Below are positions 10,671-22,769 of a DNA stretch of 64,000 nt, piece after piece. Position numbers and translations under genes: made by a program. Origin of the DNA: Helianthus annuus (lineage: Eukaryota; Streptophyta; Magnoliopsida; Asterales; Asteraceae). The notes under the pieces were generated by a model. That model did not search any database. It was not told the origin of the DNA and saw nothing but the letters and a program-made list of their open reading frames with translations. The stretch covers positions 83,644,787 to 83,708,786 of the forward strand of contig NC_035434.2 of assembly GCF_002127325.2 (NCBI RefSeq), given 5' to 3'. Every line of letters begins with the position of its first letter. Within the stretch, counting starts at the first letter, position 1.

Positions 10671-11323
10671 TCTTGTGTCTTCTTGCTTGTTTTCTTTTCT
10701 TTTCTTTTGTTAGGGATGGGGTGTTGGGCTTTTGTGTCAATAAGGCGAAAGTTTCGGTTCGTTTTTAATGGGTTTCGCTCTTGGACCGATTACAAACCAA
10801 CGGGTTGCTTCGGTTTCAGCCATCTGTTTCAATCAGCTTCCTTTCGCGAACCGGTTTTTGTCCATCTCTGGCCTTATCCATGTTTTTTTTTTTTTTTTTC
10901 TAAATTGTTATTATACTATTTTTCAATGGTTTCTTTTCAATCAGGTATATGTGTATTACATGGGGTTGGAACAAATATAATTCTAAACTTCAAGTTTACA
11001 ATTCTTATTATTAAAATTGCGTATTACGTGTTATATATATATACTAATGAACTATTAAAATTCTCAACTAACATAGGTTTACAACATCTTTTATTTATCC
11101 AAAAGTAAATTCAGCAATAAAAAATCCTTCGATTATTGTAATTCTAGGGTCAAGTTATTCTACAAAAACTTCTAATTGTAAGAAGTGTAAGAAAGATTTA
11201 TAGAGTGACAAGTGTCCAATAACCTAAAAAAAACCCACTACATCACCACCAAAAACCTAAACACCCACCCCACCCCACCCAACCCCACCCCCACCCAAAA
11301 ACCTAACCCCCCCCCCCCCGGCA

Positions 11324-11364
<41 letters not shown>

Positions 11365-11506
11365 ACACCTCACCAAAAAAACCCCCAAAAAACCTAACCC
11401 CCCCACCCCACCCCCCAAAAACCTAACCCCTCAAATTTTATTGAATGACGTTTCTAGACCACCTACTTCTTTCATCAAGCATAGCAAGCAAATCATCCTA
11501 AACATC
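10671..11506. other. NOL9 upstream region and low-complexity DNA
   Basis: No gene seen. Immediately upstream of the NOL9 start is a CT-rich leader (TTTTCTTTTCTTTTCTTTTG on the plus strand near 10690-10710). Poly-T (10878-10900) and AT-rich DNA follow. The block near 11145-11215 (GGGTCAAGTTATTCTACAAAAAC and following) looks like part of a dispersed repeat, but I cannot name it. From 11222 to 11440 the sequence is A/C-only low complexity. Open frames here are incidental. Confidence 0.55.
11222..11440. repeat. A/C low-complexity tract with poly-C and poly-A runs
   Basis: Strand-asymmetric CCACCCC/CCTAACCCC sequence includes an uninterrupted run of about 13 C and then about 42 A broken only by CACA at its start. 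The minus strand is therefore G-rich with several G-runs. It is not a telomere repeat: the 7-bp period is absent. Confidence 0.8.
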
Positions 11507-12195
11507 TGTCACATACGTTAAAATAAAGTGAATACACAGAGTGTAAAGGTGAGCATACAAGTTTAATAACATATAGTAGCGAAAAGCGATTTACGCACAA
11601 CCAGCATGTAACACGTAGAAATGTGAAGCAAGTAAGCTATCGACAATGAAATATGCACAGACGTGACTGCGAGTTGTAGAATGCGCAACACATTATCACC
11701 ACCGTGACCATGTGAAGTAAAACCCTTAACAACCCCTGCCCACGACAGGTGCTAAGTCCAAACTATAGTACTATCGTTGCTAAGGTGTCAGGCAACAATT
11801 ACTGTGTAAACATAGCATACAAGCTGTCACACCCCCAAAATCCACCTGCGGAGTATCACCGCTTGGGAGCGTGACTGACCAGGATCAAGCCACCAATCAT
11901 ATTGAACATAGCATATAATAATTAAAGTAGTTCATAAAAATCCAACTCAATACAATTGATGTTCAAACCAAACGTAATATTAGTAGCGGAAGCATAATAT
12001 GAAAACCCAATGTATGTAATAAGTTCAAGTGTTATAAAGTTTAACATGGCATCCACGATCCATGCTCCACAACGACCTGCTCCTCCCTGTGCAAGCTCCA
12101 TATGTACCTAAGGTCCTGCAAGGCATGCAACAGAGAGTCAACAACTAGTTGAGCGAGTTCACAGAAAGTAAGTACGTAATGGTAATTCGTATGTT

Positions 12196-12570
12196 CATTT
12201 AGTGGGGGCTTCCCATGTATATATGCACTACTAGTGGGGGCTTCCCGTGGTTACAGTTATCACTAATGGGGGCTTCCCATATTTATCCTTACTAGACTAT
12301 TTGCAACCATGAGTGTTCTTCTTAACCCGAGAACAGGAATACGTACAAGGTCACGTAGGATTTACGTGAGTGCCCTTCCCCGAGGACAGTGGTACGCGTG
12401 GGGTTTACGTAGGTTTTACATAAGTGTCCTTCCGACCCGGAAGACTGTAGTAGGTATGAGTTTACGTAGGTTTTACGTAAGTGTCCTCCCGACCCGGGAG
12501 ACAGTGGTGGATACTAGTTTACGTAGGTTTTACGTAAGTGTCCTGACTAACCTGAGGATGATGGTATATA
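12196..12570. repeat. Short repeats in solo LTR 2 (GGGGGCTTCCC and TTTACGTAAGTG units)
   Basis: Three AGTGGGGGCTTCCC units lie near 12201, 12234 and 12267. About five units built on TACGTAGGTTTTACGTAAGTG and CGACCCGGGAGAC follow, from 12345 to 12560. The open frame across them only reflects the repeat. They sit where the sibling LTR at 217-2398 carries its TCGCGGCC units. Confidence 0.75.
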
Positions 12571-13087
12571 GTCTAGCAATAGCGTAAGTACGAGTAATTA
12601 TCCAATTCAAATCTTCCAACCCAATTCCCAACCCGGGAATCCCATGTCTTGGCTGTGTGAACTCACCTTGGTTTGCTCGGTATGCTAGGTTATGCGCTCA
12701 CAAGTAATCAGTCAAGTCCTATAGTGTGCACGTGTATTAAATCAGTTCATGTTCGTAATGATACGCATGTAATCTATGTCACAAAGCGTTTGACAGTTAA
12801 CATCATGTATCACATAAGCAGCTAATCATATTCATGCAACTCAAGCTTTATATTCAAGGCTTTCTCAGTTTGTTTTAACTCAGTTACTCATCAACAGTCT
12901 TGGTATGTTTAACCGTGTTACAACGTTAATCAGAATTAACAGAACTAGCATGCATAGTAGCGTTAACACACGTAGCAGGGTTAACACATCAACAGGGTTA
13001 ACATACTAACAAGGTTAACATGTGCAATTTGGGTTCGGTCCAATAAACAATCACCCACAACAGATTTGTCCTATATGTCATTCAAAA

Positions 13088-13800
13088 ACTCGGATCATGT
13101 GTTACAATTTAAAGTTCGGACACCCTTTCCTTAGATAAAACTCGGACACTAGGGCCTTATGAAAAACTCGGACCTTATGTAACAAGCAAGAACTCGGACA
13201 AGGCTTTTAAAGCCTAAAACTCGGACCAAGTCTTCATCATTAAAGTTCGGACTCTCTTGATCATGTAAAAGTCGGACAAGAGCCGCCCCCCCTACAAACT
13301 CGGACACACATAAACTTTTGGCAAAAAGTCGGACCCTCATGTTTGAACAAAAGTCGGACCCCTTTTTTTTTGAACGGCCAACAAACTCAATCCCGAGCAC
13401 TCTCGGGGCACCCACTGGACAAATAGAGTACTTCGAGAGTAACCCGAGTCCACCACCAATTCCGGGGAAAACCCGGTAACCCACCCGCTCATAGGCACGA
13501 CAGTGAAATTATCGGTAAAACCCGTTGGCTCAAGGATCCAACCCAGGTTTCCCTTACAAAAGTCGGACCCCTTTAGTTATATATAAAAGTCGGACCTCAT
13601 GACACTTACAAAAGTCGAACCCTTGATCCCATATGAAATTAGGACAACACTTTACCCTAATGAAACTCGGACAACATGGCCTCATTAAGTTGGATCTTGT
13701 GAGATGTAAAAAGTTCGGACCATATTCATGAATAAAAATTCGGACTTCTATCCATCTTAAAACTCAGACAAACATCCTAACATCACAAAGGTCGGACTAA
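13088..13800. repeat. ACTCGGAC / AAGTCGGACC word array
   Basis: About twenty copies of AACTCGGAC, AAAGTCGGACC or AAGTTCGGAC are spaced 15-40 bp apart with unrelated sequence between. The position matches the CTCGAG array of the first solo LTR and the CTTTCGG array of element Z. Confidence 0.8.
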
Positions 13801-14867
13801 CATAAATCATGCAATATTCAACTCCATGGTAACAGTTACGTTTTCTACGATCAAGAAAACCCTAATTTCATACTTTCACAGTGCAGAAATCGAATTAACC
13901 ATCAATAGTTCCAACATATCATACATCTAAATCATCAGGCAAATGATTACACAACAATCATATTCACTTCTCAATAATCAGAATAAATCAATAAGCACAG
14001 AACCATTACATGTAGAACTAGGGTTTACATGAACCACATAATCAAGGATTAATAACAACAAACAATCATTAACAATTACCTTGGATTGCTTCTAGATGGA
14101 TTGGTAATCAAACTTGATGCAAAAGAACTTGTGAAGCCAAGAATGATGAGAAGATGGTTGTAGGAGAGGAGAGAAGAATGTGGAAGTACGTGTGATGATC
14201 TTTGTGAATGATTAGGGAGGAGGTTAGGGTTAAGAATGATTAGAATTTCACTAATTACTCTATTCGTCCCTAAGTGTCATCTTTCACATAAAACACCCAT
14301 CACAAAATGATTTTACAATTTCATCACCAAGTTCATATATTTGTTACACTTAACACATAACCATGCACAATCACAATACACTTTATTAAACCAAAACATG
14401 TACAGTTACAAGGTAAACCAATTGTGCAAGTGAACAACTTAACAAACAGTGAACGTGCAATAAATGTGAAAGTGGAATCTTGGAAACTCGAGTTGTCACA
14501 TTATCCCTAACTTGAAAGAAATTTCGTCCCGAAATTTAGCATGCGGTTACTGAGGAAGCTAGGTAAGTTGTATCGTTTACTGGTTTTCCTGGGGTGTCAC
14601 ACAAGCATTCATCGAATAACACGTATAACATGCGAGAGCGGTTAGCGTATAAAAGGTGTTTGCGTTGTGTGTTGATGTGATGTAGCATAGGTAACGTATG
14701 TAACACCCAAAAGTGTGTTAAGCAAAAAGGGATCAAGTATACTCACAGATCGCGTTTAATAAATAAACACAGTCTTGGATTGAAAGGAGCGCTTGAGAGA
14801 TTAGCCTGATCAGAGAACGATGGTGTAAGCATTGAACAGTGTGTAACAGTGCGTCGGTGAGATGATT

Positions 14868-15190
14868 GATCGGATGTTGGTTCGGTCGGATGACCGTCCG
14901 GACGGATAGTCATCCGGACGGATGGCCATTCGGTCGGTTGGTCATTCGACTGAAGGAAGTGTGTTGTGAAATATTTGAACTTTTGAAGTTTTCGTTGTAG
15001 TATAAATAAATACATTCGATCGGATGGTCATTCGGACGGATGGTTGTTCGATCGAATGGTAATTCGATTGAAAGCTGATACTCTTTGAAATTTTCCAAAA
15101 CTTCAAGTATTGAACTTATAAAGGGTAGTCGCCTGGTCGAATAGTCATTCGATCGGATGGTCGTCCGATCGCATGGCTATTCGATCGAGC
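14868..15190. repeat. CGATCGGATGG word clusters in the W LTR
   Basis: Three clusters (about 14868-14950, 15016-15074, 15125-15190) of variants of TTCGATCGGATGGTCATTCG. The words are self-complementary around GGATGG-CATCC and CGATCG. Confidence 0.8.
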
Positions 15191-15801
15191 AATCCGTTTG
15201 TTTGAAAAATTTTTACAAAGTTTCCTAACTTAAAAGTTTTGCGGTTTAATCGAGACGGTGTGACGACATGTTAAACAACGGAAATCACATCAAGTCCAAC
15301 TTGTTCGGTTAGATGGGAATCACCCCGTTCGATCGGACTAACTATTCCTGACGGCGTTTCTTGTTCAACCCGTGAATCGGTCGTCTCTTCGGTAGAAATC
15401 CATTCTCCGATTGGTTCTCCACTAGAGGATGAGCAGAGAGCCTGAACGAGTTCAGATCCTACGGTTTAAGTGAAAAGTGAAAGATGTTGAAGAAAATTTT
15501 GAAAAATAGATAAAAGTGTTTAAATTTAGTTGAAATAAGTGTAAAAACATGTGGAAATCCTTTAGATCCGAACCGTTCTTGATGAGATGAGGTCACACTT
15601 CAGTGTTTATAAGAACCTATGGTGACGTCACTCTAGGACAGCCCGAATCAGATGATTTCACGGTGAAAAGGTAAGATTTGTTGGTGAACATGATGAGAAA
15701 GTGTGTGCTGATGTTAGAAGTACAAGATTTAGAGTGAAAACTTACAAGGATCGCGAGAAATCGAGAGAAAAGAGGTTGAGAGTGCACGGGTCGAACGGGG
15801 A

Positions 15802-15830
15802 TGTCACATCAATGAACAACTGATGTGACA
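15802..15830. promoter_or_regulatory. Perfect 10-bp inverted repeat next to a TATA box in the W LTR
   Basis: TGTCACATCA and TGATGTGACA are separated by 9 nt. On the minus strand this starts 8 nt beyond the TATAAATA at 15838-15845, so it would span the expected transcription start. Confidence 0.6.
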
Positions 15831-15837
15831 GGAGGGG

Positions 15838-15845
15838 TATTTATA
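15838..15845 (-). promoter_or_regulatory. TATA-like box of the W LTR
   Basis: TATAAATA on the minus strand in a GC-richer surround, in the orientation of W transcription. Confidence 0.5.
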
Positions 15846-15889
15846 AGTGAAGGTGAGAAAGGCGGTGTAAGTTGAGTGGGTCGAACAGC

Positions 15890-15970
15890 TGTTCGCTCGG
15901 ATGGCCATCCGATCGGATGGTCATCCGGTCGGATGTCTATTCGATCGAATGGTCGTTCGGTCGAACGACG
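15890..15970. repeat. Fourth CGATCGGATGG cluster
   Basis: Six tandem variants of the GGATGGCCATCCGATC type, just upstream (in W orientation) of the TATA-like box. Confidence 0.8.
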
Positions 15971-16499
15971 TGTGCGGGTTAGTTTTCCAACTTTCGTTTC
16001 GTGCGTTGAGCGTTGCGTTGCATTTTAGCGAGTTGCGAGTAAGCGATGCGATAATATTAAACAATAGTTACACAATAACATAACTAACAAATAACATCAT
16101 ATAAGTAAGTAAGTCTGCGTTTAGAGTCTGCGATGAGATTGCGGTGCGATAGAGTTGCGATTGCGTTTGCGAATAACACCTTTAAACATTTACAACTTGC
16201 ACAAGTAAAGCACATAATAGCACACACACATAGAATAATACCAATAACTGCGATTCGAGTTGCGACGTGATAGCGATGTGATAGCGTTAAGTAGGATAGC
16301 GTTTAGTTGCGTTTATCGCATTGTCACTTCACAAAATAATAAATCATAATCTAAAATAGCGTTAACTAAAGTATCGATTATCGGATTACGAGAGTACAAG
16401 ACAATAATTTAGTAAGAAATGATAGATCTGAATGCTGACATGTCTTGACTTTGACTTTGACTTTGACTTGTACTTTGACTTAAAAGTCGGGTTGTTACA

Positions 16500-16540
16500 G
16501 CCTCCCCTACTTTAGGAAATTTCGTCCCGAAATTAAGGCG
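16500..16540 (-). other. Polypurine tract and conserved hairpin of W
   Basis: On the minus strand the hairpin core AATTTCGGGACGAAATTTCC is followed by AAAGTAGGGGAGGC, directly abutting the LTR start at 16499. The purine tract primes plus-strand DNA synthesis. The hairpin is the same as the one upstream of the tract in the other Ty3 elements here. Confidence 0.8.
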
Positions 16541-17780
16541 CAAGCGTAACGAAAAGTTGTGGATATTTAGCCTACATATCGCTCTCGAGTTCGCAAGTGA
16601 ACTCGGCGTCGCGTTTGCCTTCCTAGCGAACCTTCACTATAGGAATGCGTGAGCGTCGGAGTTTTTTGGTTTCTCGGTCCATAATCTCGACTAGCTTTTC
16701 CACGAAGTGTAATGTTTCGTCCACTTGTAGATCCTCAAGAGGAACATGTAAATTCTGCTCGGCTAAACACTTTTTTAGGTTCGAAACATGGAAAGTCGGA
16801 TGTACGTTGTTGAGTTCCTCCGGTAATTCGAGTATGTAGGCCACTTTGCCAGTTCTTTCCAGAATCTTAAAGGGTCCAACGTATCGAGGCGCGAGCTTTC
16901 CTTTCTTGCCGGATCGGATAACCCCCTTCCATGGTGAAACCTTTAGGAGTACGTGATCGCCAACTTCGAACTCAATGGGCTTGCGGCTTTTATCGGCGTA
17001 ACTCTTTTGACAACTCCGAGCTTTCAAGAGATTGTCTCGTATCTGGAGGATCTTGTCAATCGTTTCTTGTAATAACTCAGGACCGGTAATTTGCGCATCT
17101 CCGATCTCGTGCCATACAATAGGCGATCGACATTTTCTTCCATATAATGCCTCAAATGGTGCCATTTGAATGCTAGAGTGATAACTGTTGTTGTACGAGA
17201 ATTTAATTAAAGGTAAATGCGAATCCCAATTACCACTGAAATCTATAACACACGAACGGAGCATGTCTTCGAGGGTGCGAATCGTGCGTTCAGTCTGACC
17301 GTCGGCCTGGGGATGGAAAGCGGTACTTAGATTAAGAGTAGTACCGAGAGCGGATTGAAACGTTTCCCAAAGGCGTGAGGTAAATCGACCATCGCGGTCA
17401 GAGATGATATCACGAGGTGTCCCATATCGACAAATAACTTCGTCGGTGTAGATTCGTGCTAATCGTTCGACCTTATAGTCTTCTCGTATCGGCAGAAAAT
17501 GAGTAGATTTTGTAAGACAACCCATGATAACCCAAATGCTATCGTGACCTGATGGCGTGCGCGGGAGTTTCGTAATGAAGTCCATAGCTATACTCTCCCA
17601 TTTCCACATAGGGATCTCGGGTTGTACGAGTAAGCCAGAGGGTCGTTGTTGTTCAGCCTTGACTTTCGAACAAGTCCGGCACTTCGAAACGTAGAGAGCG
17701 ATATCCTTCTTCATTCCAGGCCAACAATACCGAAGACGAAGGTCATGGTACATCTTGTCGGCACCGGGATGAATGGAATA
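16541..17780 (-). pseudogene. W integrase and C-terminal domain (broken)
   Basis: The main open piece is 16623-17753. It has the C-x2-C part of the zinc-binding region ([12 protein letters not shown]), the integrase core with the first Asp in MDFITKLP, the second in IISDRDGRF and the Glu in DGQTERTI. Next is the [14 protein letters not shown] module, then the [14 protein letters not shown] region. A TGA at 17781-17783 (SYS-type HKS*YSIHP, sibling codon Arg) and a TAG at 16623-16625 (sibling codon Trp) break the frame on either side. Downstream of 16623 the frame still resembles the family tail. The polyprotein in life would join cDNA to host DNA. It is not functional in this copy. Confidence 0.88.
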
Positions 17781-18538
17781 TCAGGATTTATGGGCTTCGG
17801 TCAACAATATCTCCCGAAGGTTATTGCGACTAGGGATCCAGATGCGATCGAGATAGTAGTAGATACCGTTCGATTTGGTGACAAGTTGAGTTTCAACACC
17901 ACACTTCTTCATTTCCTTTTTCAAGGTGTTTTCAATGAAGCAGGCGTGCTGAGCGTCACGGATTAGAGCTTCGAGGTCGTGCTGGGCTTGAATATTTCGA
18001 ACGATATGAAAATAGCTTCGTCGGCTGAGAGCGTCGGCAACGACATTTGCTTTGCCTGGGTGGTAACGGATCTCACAGTCGTAATCGTTGAGAAGTTCAA
18101 CCCATCGGCGTTGGCGCATATTCAGTTCCTTCTTGTTCAAGATGTGTTGCAGGCTTTTATGGTCGGTGAAGACCATACACTTGGTACCATAAAGGTAGTG
18201 TCGCCAAATCTTTAACGCAAAAACAACTGCACCAAGCTCGAGATCGTGGGTTGTATAGTTCTTCTCGTGGACCTTGAGCTGATGAGACGCGTACGCGATA
18301 ACTTTGTCCCGTTGCATAAGGACACAACCAAGACCGAGGTTAGAGGCATCACAGTAGACTACAAATTCGTCATTTCCATCGGGTAGAGTGAGGATAGGAG
18401 CATTGCAGAGCATAAGCTTGAGAGTTTGAAAGGCATCCTCCTGTTCGGTTCCCCAAACAAAAGGTTTGTCTTTATGCGTGAGAGAGGTGAGCAGAACGAC
18501 GATTTTAGAGAAATCTGCGATGAAGTTGAAAAAATATG
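17781..18538 (-). pseudogene. W RNase H region, cut by insertion of X
   Basis: Minus-strand frame with the end of RT (FIADFSKIV) and then the RNase H domain: [17 protein letters not shown], the [16 protein letters not shown] helix, FTDHKSLQ and [14 protein letters not shown]. The next block runs towards the integrase zinc finger and stops at 17781. At 18538 the frame leaves the family sequence exactly where LTR X begins, so the RT, protease and gag of W must lie to the right of X and are not in this window. Confidence 0.88.
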
Positions 18539-21500
18539 TGTAATACCTCGTAAATCGTGTCCAATTATATGTTGACACGTGTCCCTAATCCTAATTAAGT
18601 CAAACGTTGACTAGTAGGGACTATTATTGCCAAACAATGAAAACTTTGAATACAAGGACTAATAATGTCAACATGCTTAAACTAAGCCTCTGAGTGACCT
18701 TATACGGTATTCGTATTCTTTTAATAAGCCACTTGTTGGATTAACGAAACCGTTTGCAATATAATTCAAAAGTTGTGCATCAAAGGGTTAAAAGTGTCAA
18801 CATGTTAATTCTTACCTTTGAGTGACCTTTTAACGAACCGGGTGCTTCATAATATTTGTTCATACTCTTGGGAATGCCTAACAAGTTTGTGCGTTAGAAG
18901 GGTTAAAAGTGTCAATATGTTAATTCTTACCTCTGAATGACCTTTTAACGAATCTGAGCGTCGTAATGCTCGGTTATACCCTCGAGAATGCCTAACATGG
19001 ATTATGTAGAGCTTTGATATCGTTTAACGATGTTACGCACAAGTTGTGCGTTGAAAGGGTTAAAATCATTAAACGAGAGAAATCAGTGTATTCGAGTGAT
19101 CTTTTAACGAACCCAAAGCTTAACGGTGTTTGTTATACTCCCATGAAAACCCAAAATATAACTTGAAGGGCCAAATGTGCTGAAAACGAAAGTTATTTCA
19201 AGCTATAAGGTGCAGGGATTGAACATGTCATTTTTTAAAACTTGAATTGCTGAAACCTTAGGGGGTTACGCTGCGCGACAGCCCCCCTCCCTCTCGGTCG
19301 CGTGACACGAGCACAGGATCTGGACAGAATCCTTTGGCAGCTGCAGGTTATTCAAACTTGGCTACCACACAAACCACCTTCACTCTCATAACTCAATACT
19401 AGGGCCTCTTTAATGGTTTTTAAACATGGTTTACACATGTTATGATCCTAGTAATCGTTGGAGAACACACAATACACTTGTTGATCATCCAAGGACTCAT
19501 CAAGCACTATAAATAGGTGTAAGGTTTCATTATTCAACACTTGCACCTTCCTTTCATTTCTCTCTAGCTTGAAGTTTTCCTTAAGCTTTCTGGGATTCCT
19601 GATCATAAGGAAGCCTATTCTAGTTGAAAGATTGCTAGGACCCTTTGTAAGTGTTCCTCGCCACTAGTTTATGTTTTATAGGTTTTTAAGCCAAAAGTCC
19701 ATCGTTATCGTCATAACACTTTGACTTTTAGTAGGACCTTAAAAGGTCAAGCCATTGTTCACAACGAACATGGCTACATGATCGTAATTAGGTAGGTGTT
19801 AATCACTCAAAAGGGCACCTCCTAAGAATCACGTTTGCTTGGTCAATTGACGAGTCAAAGTAATAATAATTTAAAAGTCAACGGGTCAGATTTTTAAAAT
19901 AATTGTGATATGAGTTTAGAAGTGTTCTAAAATATGGTTTATCACTTAAAAAACTTGGTAATAATTATTAGAACATGTGTAAACATGTTCGGCTCGTCAA
20001 TTCCCGTTTTAGGGTCGGTTCGCAACCGAAAGTCGCGTAGTTTGACTTCTACGTTGACTTTTGGTTATAAACCGAATTAAACTAGTATGCTACTGATTTT
20101 AGGTTCCGTTATGATCGTAATATAATGTAGTATAATCCTAGAAGGTTATATTACGTGCTCGGACTAGGAATCTGAGTTTTATGCAAGTTTTCGTATTTAT
20201 GCCATACTTTGACCTTTATGCCCTTTTTAGCAAAAATAAGGTTTTAGACACAAATAAGCTTGCAATTGAATTATGTACTAATATGTTAACATGTTTAACA
20301 TATTTTGATGTTTATAATCTGGTCATAAACTGAGTTTACGCATATGATCGTACACTATGCTTTTAAAAGGACTAAAATGCCCTTTTTCATCTAAAATGAG
20401 TTTAAACCATAAATTCTTGGCAAAACTCATTATGTAATGATATGATATTATAATTAGGATTATTTGGGATGCTAAGTCAGATTGTAAACTGAGTTTAACT
20501 TCAGTTTCATTTACAATGCCGATAAATGACGATAATGCCCTTATGGCACATAAAATTTGTTTTAAGCATAATATTCAAACCAACCCTTTTGCTTACTGAA
20601 TTGTTATGACAAATAAAATATTTTAACTATTCAAAGCTGGTCACAACATCAGATTTCATAAATCTTCGCAGAAATCGTCATTTAACGATATTAACGCCGT
20701 TTAGGCGCGTAGTATGGTTTTAAACCATATGTATGAACCAAGACTTGTTACCTACTAATGTTATAAACCATTTTTTAAATGTTTTTATAGTAGGCATAAG
20801 TTATGAACTCAGAATCCCAAATAAAGTCTCAAAACTATGTGTGAAATGACCAAAATGCCCCTACGGTGCATAGTTTGGTCATAATGCATAAACCACACAT
20901 ATATTTGATATCCTACTGATATGATATCATAATTTAAACATTTTTATAGAATGTTTATGACCATGACATCAGTTTACTTGCAAGTTCCTTTTATAAGTTG
21001 TAAAATTACCAAGATGCCCTTATAAGGCATAATTTGATTTTAAAACCTTAATGGGCATACAAGTTGATATCCTACTGATATTATAACTTGCTTAAAGTAT
21101 ATTGGCATATGGAACTTGTTCATGACTCATCCAGTTACCCGTTATCGCTTATACGCGTACGGTTAGACTTACGTAACTAGTTTACATAAGTTTACCGAAA
21201 GGGGTTTAACCTTACCGTTTTGATCTCAAAATCCAGAATGTACTTCGTTTACCCATATTATACAAGTCCTAGTACTTGTTGGGTTTAAACCATGTTCTAT
21301 TTGGTATACGCTTAATCTAGCGAACCTCTTCTTAAGTATTGGGTCATGTCTAAAGGAACTACCTTTGGCCCATATACATTCTAACAGATAATAAATCTGT
21401 TCATTCCAGACTATAGTACCCCCCAGATAATCGGACTTGGGTCAATAATACTTAGACTTGCGGCTTTTTACCAAATATACTCTTGTTGATTGGAAGCTAG

Positions 21501-22135
21501 CAAAAAGGTAAATACTCTTCACTTATTTTAGCGTAAACTTGGGATGGCAAATATGCTTCTTGAGATGGTTATTACACAAGTAAGTCGCCTATGATTGCAC
21601 AAAAGTGTTTGAATATGGTTTAATCCATTTACTTAATTATTACTGTAATTGGGGGTTAATGACACCATGTCCGGACAACCCAATGGGTTAATCAAGCATA
21701 TAATCTCGTAACAAGAAAAATCCCAAGATTTAATTAAAGGATCACCTACAGGTTATCTATATGTATAAAACTCTTTCTGAAAAACTATTTTTTCCAAAGA
21801 GTCAGTTAATTGTATTTACCAGCTTTGGCTGACGTATTTTCAAAAGATTGAACAACAGGTACCGAACCTTATATTAGGCTGGGATTACGGGTCGGCTAGA
21901 ATGAAGGCTAAGGAATTTGCTCTCCTGAAGCTTAAGGCCTATGATGTCTAAAGCTCCGTTTATATGGATCCTGCCTGTGGGCTTGTATCGAACACTTGTA
22001 ATATTTTTATACATTCAAGCTTTATTTTAATAATTTAATTCCAATACTTCCGCTGCATAATATTATATTGTGATAACTGTTATCCAACCGTCACGTGTGT
22101 ACCCATCCGGGCCCACCGGAAATCGGGGTGTGACA
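18539..22135 (+). mobile_element. 5' LTR of element X (about 3.6 kb), inserted in W pol
   Basis: It starts TGTAATACCTCGTAAATCG and ends CGGGGTGTGACA, followed by a tRNA-iMet primer site, so it is the 5' LTR of a plus-strand element. Left flank is ATATG (18534-18538); the matching duplication would be beyond the window. A clear TATA box lies at 19507-19517. Most of the rest is AT-rich with recurring phrases such as ATATCCTACTGATATGATATC and AAATGACCAAAATGCCC. There is no coding sequence. Confidence 0.8.
19507..19519 (+). promoter_or_regulatory. TATA box of LTR X
   Basis: CTATAAATAGGTG in the plus orientation. It matches the CTATAAATAGG form also found at 23546 and 59876. Confidence 0.65.
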
Positions 22136-22769
22136 GGTTGGTATCAGAGCTACAGTTTGATTGAATTAGACACTAGCCCTTAGTGTCTAATCTCAAATAT
22201 CACAAATGCAAATTCCTTTAAAAACTCTGAGTCTAGACCTGAATATAAGACTACTCTTAATCTATATAGTAATTATTGATTTTATACCGCCAAGATGTCA
22301 TGGACAAGATGAAGAATCTATAATGGGTCGCAGACTCGAGGACCTCTACCATTGAGTAGCTTGAAGTTCCATATGGTGAACTACATATGTTTTGGAGACG
22401 ATGACCCCGATACGAGGATGATAAACCTCGTCACCTAATGAAACGTCTTTTGATATTCTTGTGATATCCTAATATCATTTATCCAAAGTCTATCATATTC
22501 GATAGACATTCCGGTGATATCTCACCAGTTGATTGAAACAGCAACAATTATGGAAAGCCGTATCATGGCAAAGATATATGTGCACCATGCACCAAAATTT
22601 CTATTCTTGATTCAAATGTTCTCTTATTCTAGAGAATAAGCAGAAAAAGGAATCACTTTTCTGATTCATGCTTGAAGCATATAATTCTGAGTCTTCAAGC
22701 TCGATTAATTCAAACCCAACTGGGTATATATATTATATTATATAAATTCGGTAACTCTCGCCAGCAATT
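22136..22769 (+). other. Primer binding site and leader of X
   Basis: TGGTATCAGAGC at 22139-22150 is complementary to the 3' end of plant initiator Met-tRNA. The remainder is untranslated leader with no long open frame. It is interrupted at 22770 by another LTR, so gag-pol of X is not in the window. Confidence 0.8.

Larger units (their letters stand above)
11825..14601 (-). mobile_element. Second solo LTR of the Z family, TSD CAAGC
   Basis: It begins TGTCACACCCCCAAAATCC and ends TTTTCCTGGGGTGTCACA, with perfect 5-bp duplications CAAGC at 11820-11824 and 14602-14606. At 2,777 bp it is longer than the sibling LTRs at 217-2398 and 60520-62707, mainly because its internal word arrays are longer. 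There is no coding sequence. It shares with its siblings the ends, the block near 12055-12175 (AACGACCTGCTCCTCC to GTTGAGCGAGTTCACAG) and the block near 12650-12680. Confidence 0.93.
11507..16499 (-). mobile_element. LTR of minus-strand Ty3/gypsy element W (interrupted by a solo LTR)
   Basis: The right end is firm: minus-strand sequence starts TGTAACAACCCGACTTTTAAG at 16499, preceded by a polypurine tract and then pol. The left end is provisional at 11507 (TGTCACATACG) because the matching LTR of W is outside the window. The LTR proper is 11507-11824 plus 14602-16499; 11825-14601 is a later insertion with target duplication CAAGC. A minus-strand TATA-like TATAAATA lies at 15838-15845. Confidence 0.7.

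Noticed and set aside
10683..11108. A 141-codon plus-strand frame (FFFFFS, aromatic-rich).
   Set aside because: It lies in the AT-rich upstream region of the kinase gene, with no homology and no splice or composition support.
11222..11440. CCTAACCCC-like sequence as an interstitial telomere.
   Set aside because: The CCCTAAA 7-mer is not repeated; it is irregular A/C low complexity.
12309..12587. Plus-strand frame with repeated LRRFYVSVLPTRETVV-like peptide.
   Set aside because: It reads through a DNA tandem repeat inside a solo LTR; neighbouring family members lack it.
18539..22135. The 3.6-kb AT-rich block considered as a host intergenic region.
   Set aside because: Its TG...CA ends, the TATA box, the primer site immediately after it and the exact break of W pol show it is an LTR.
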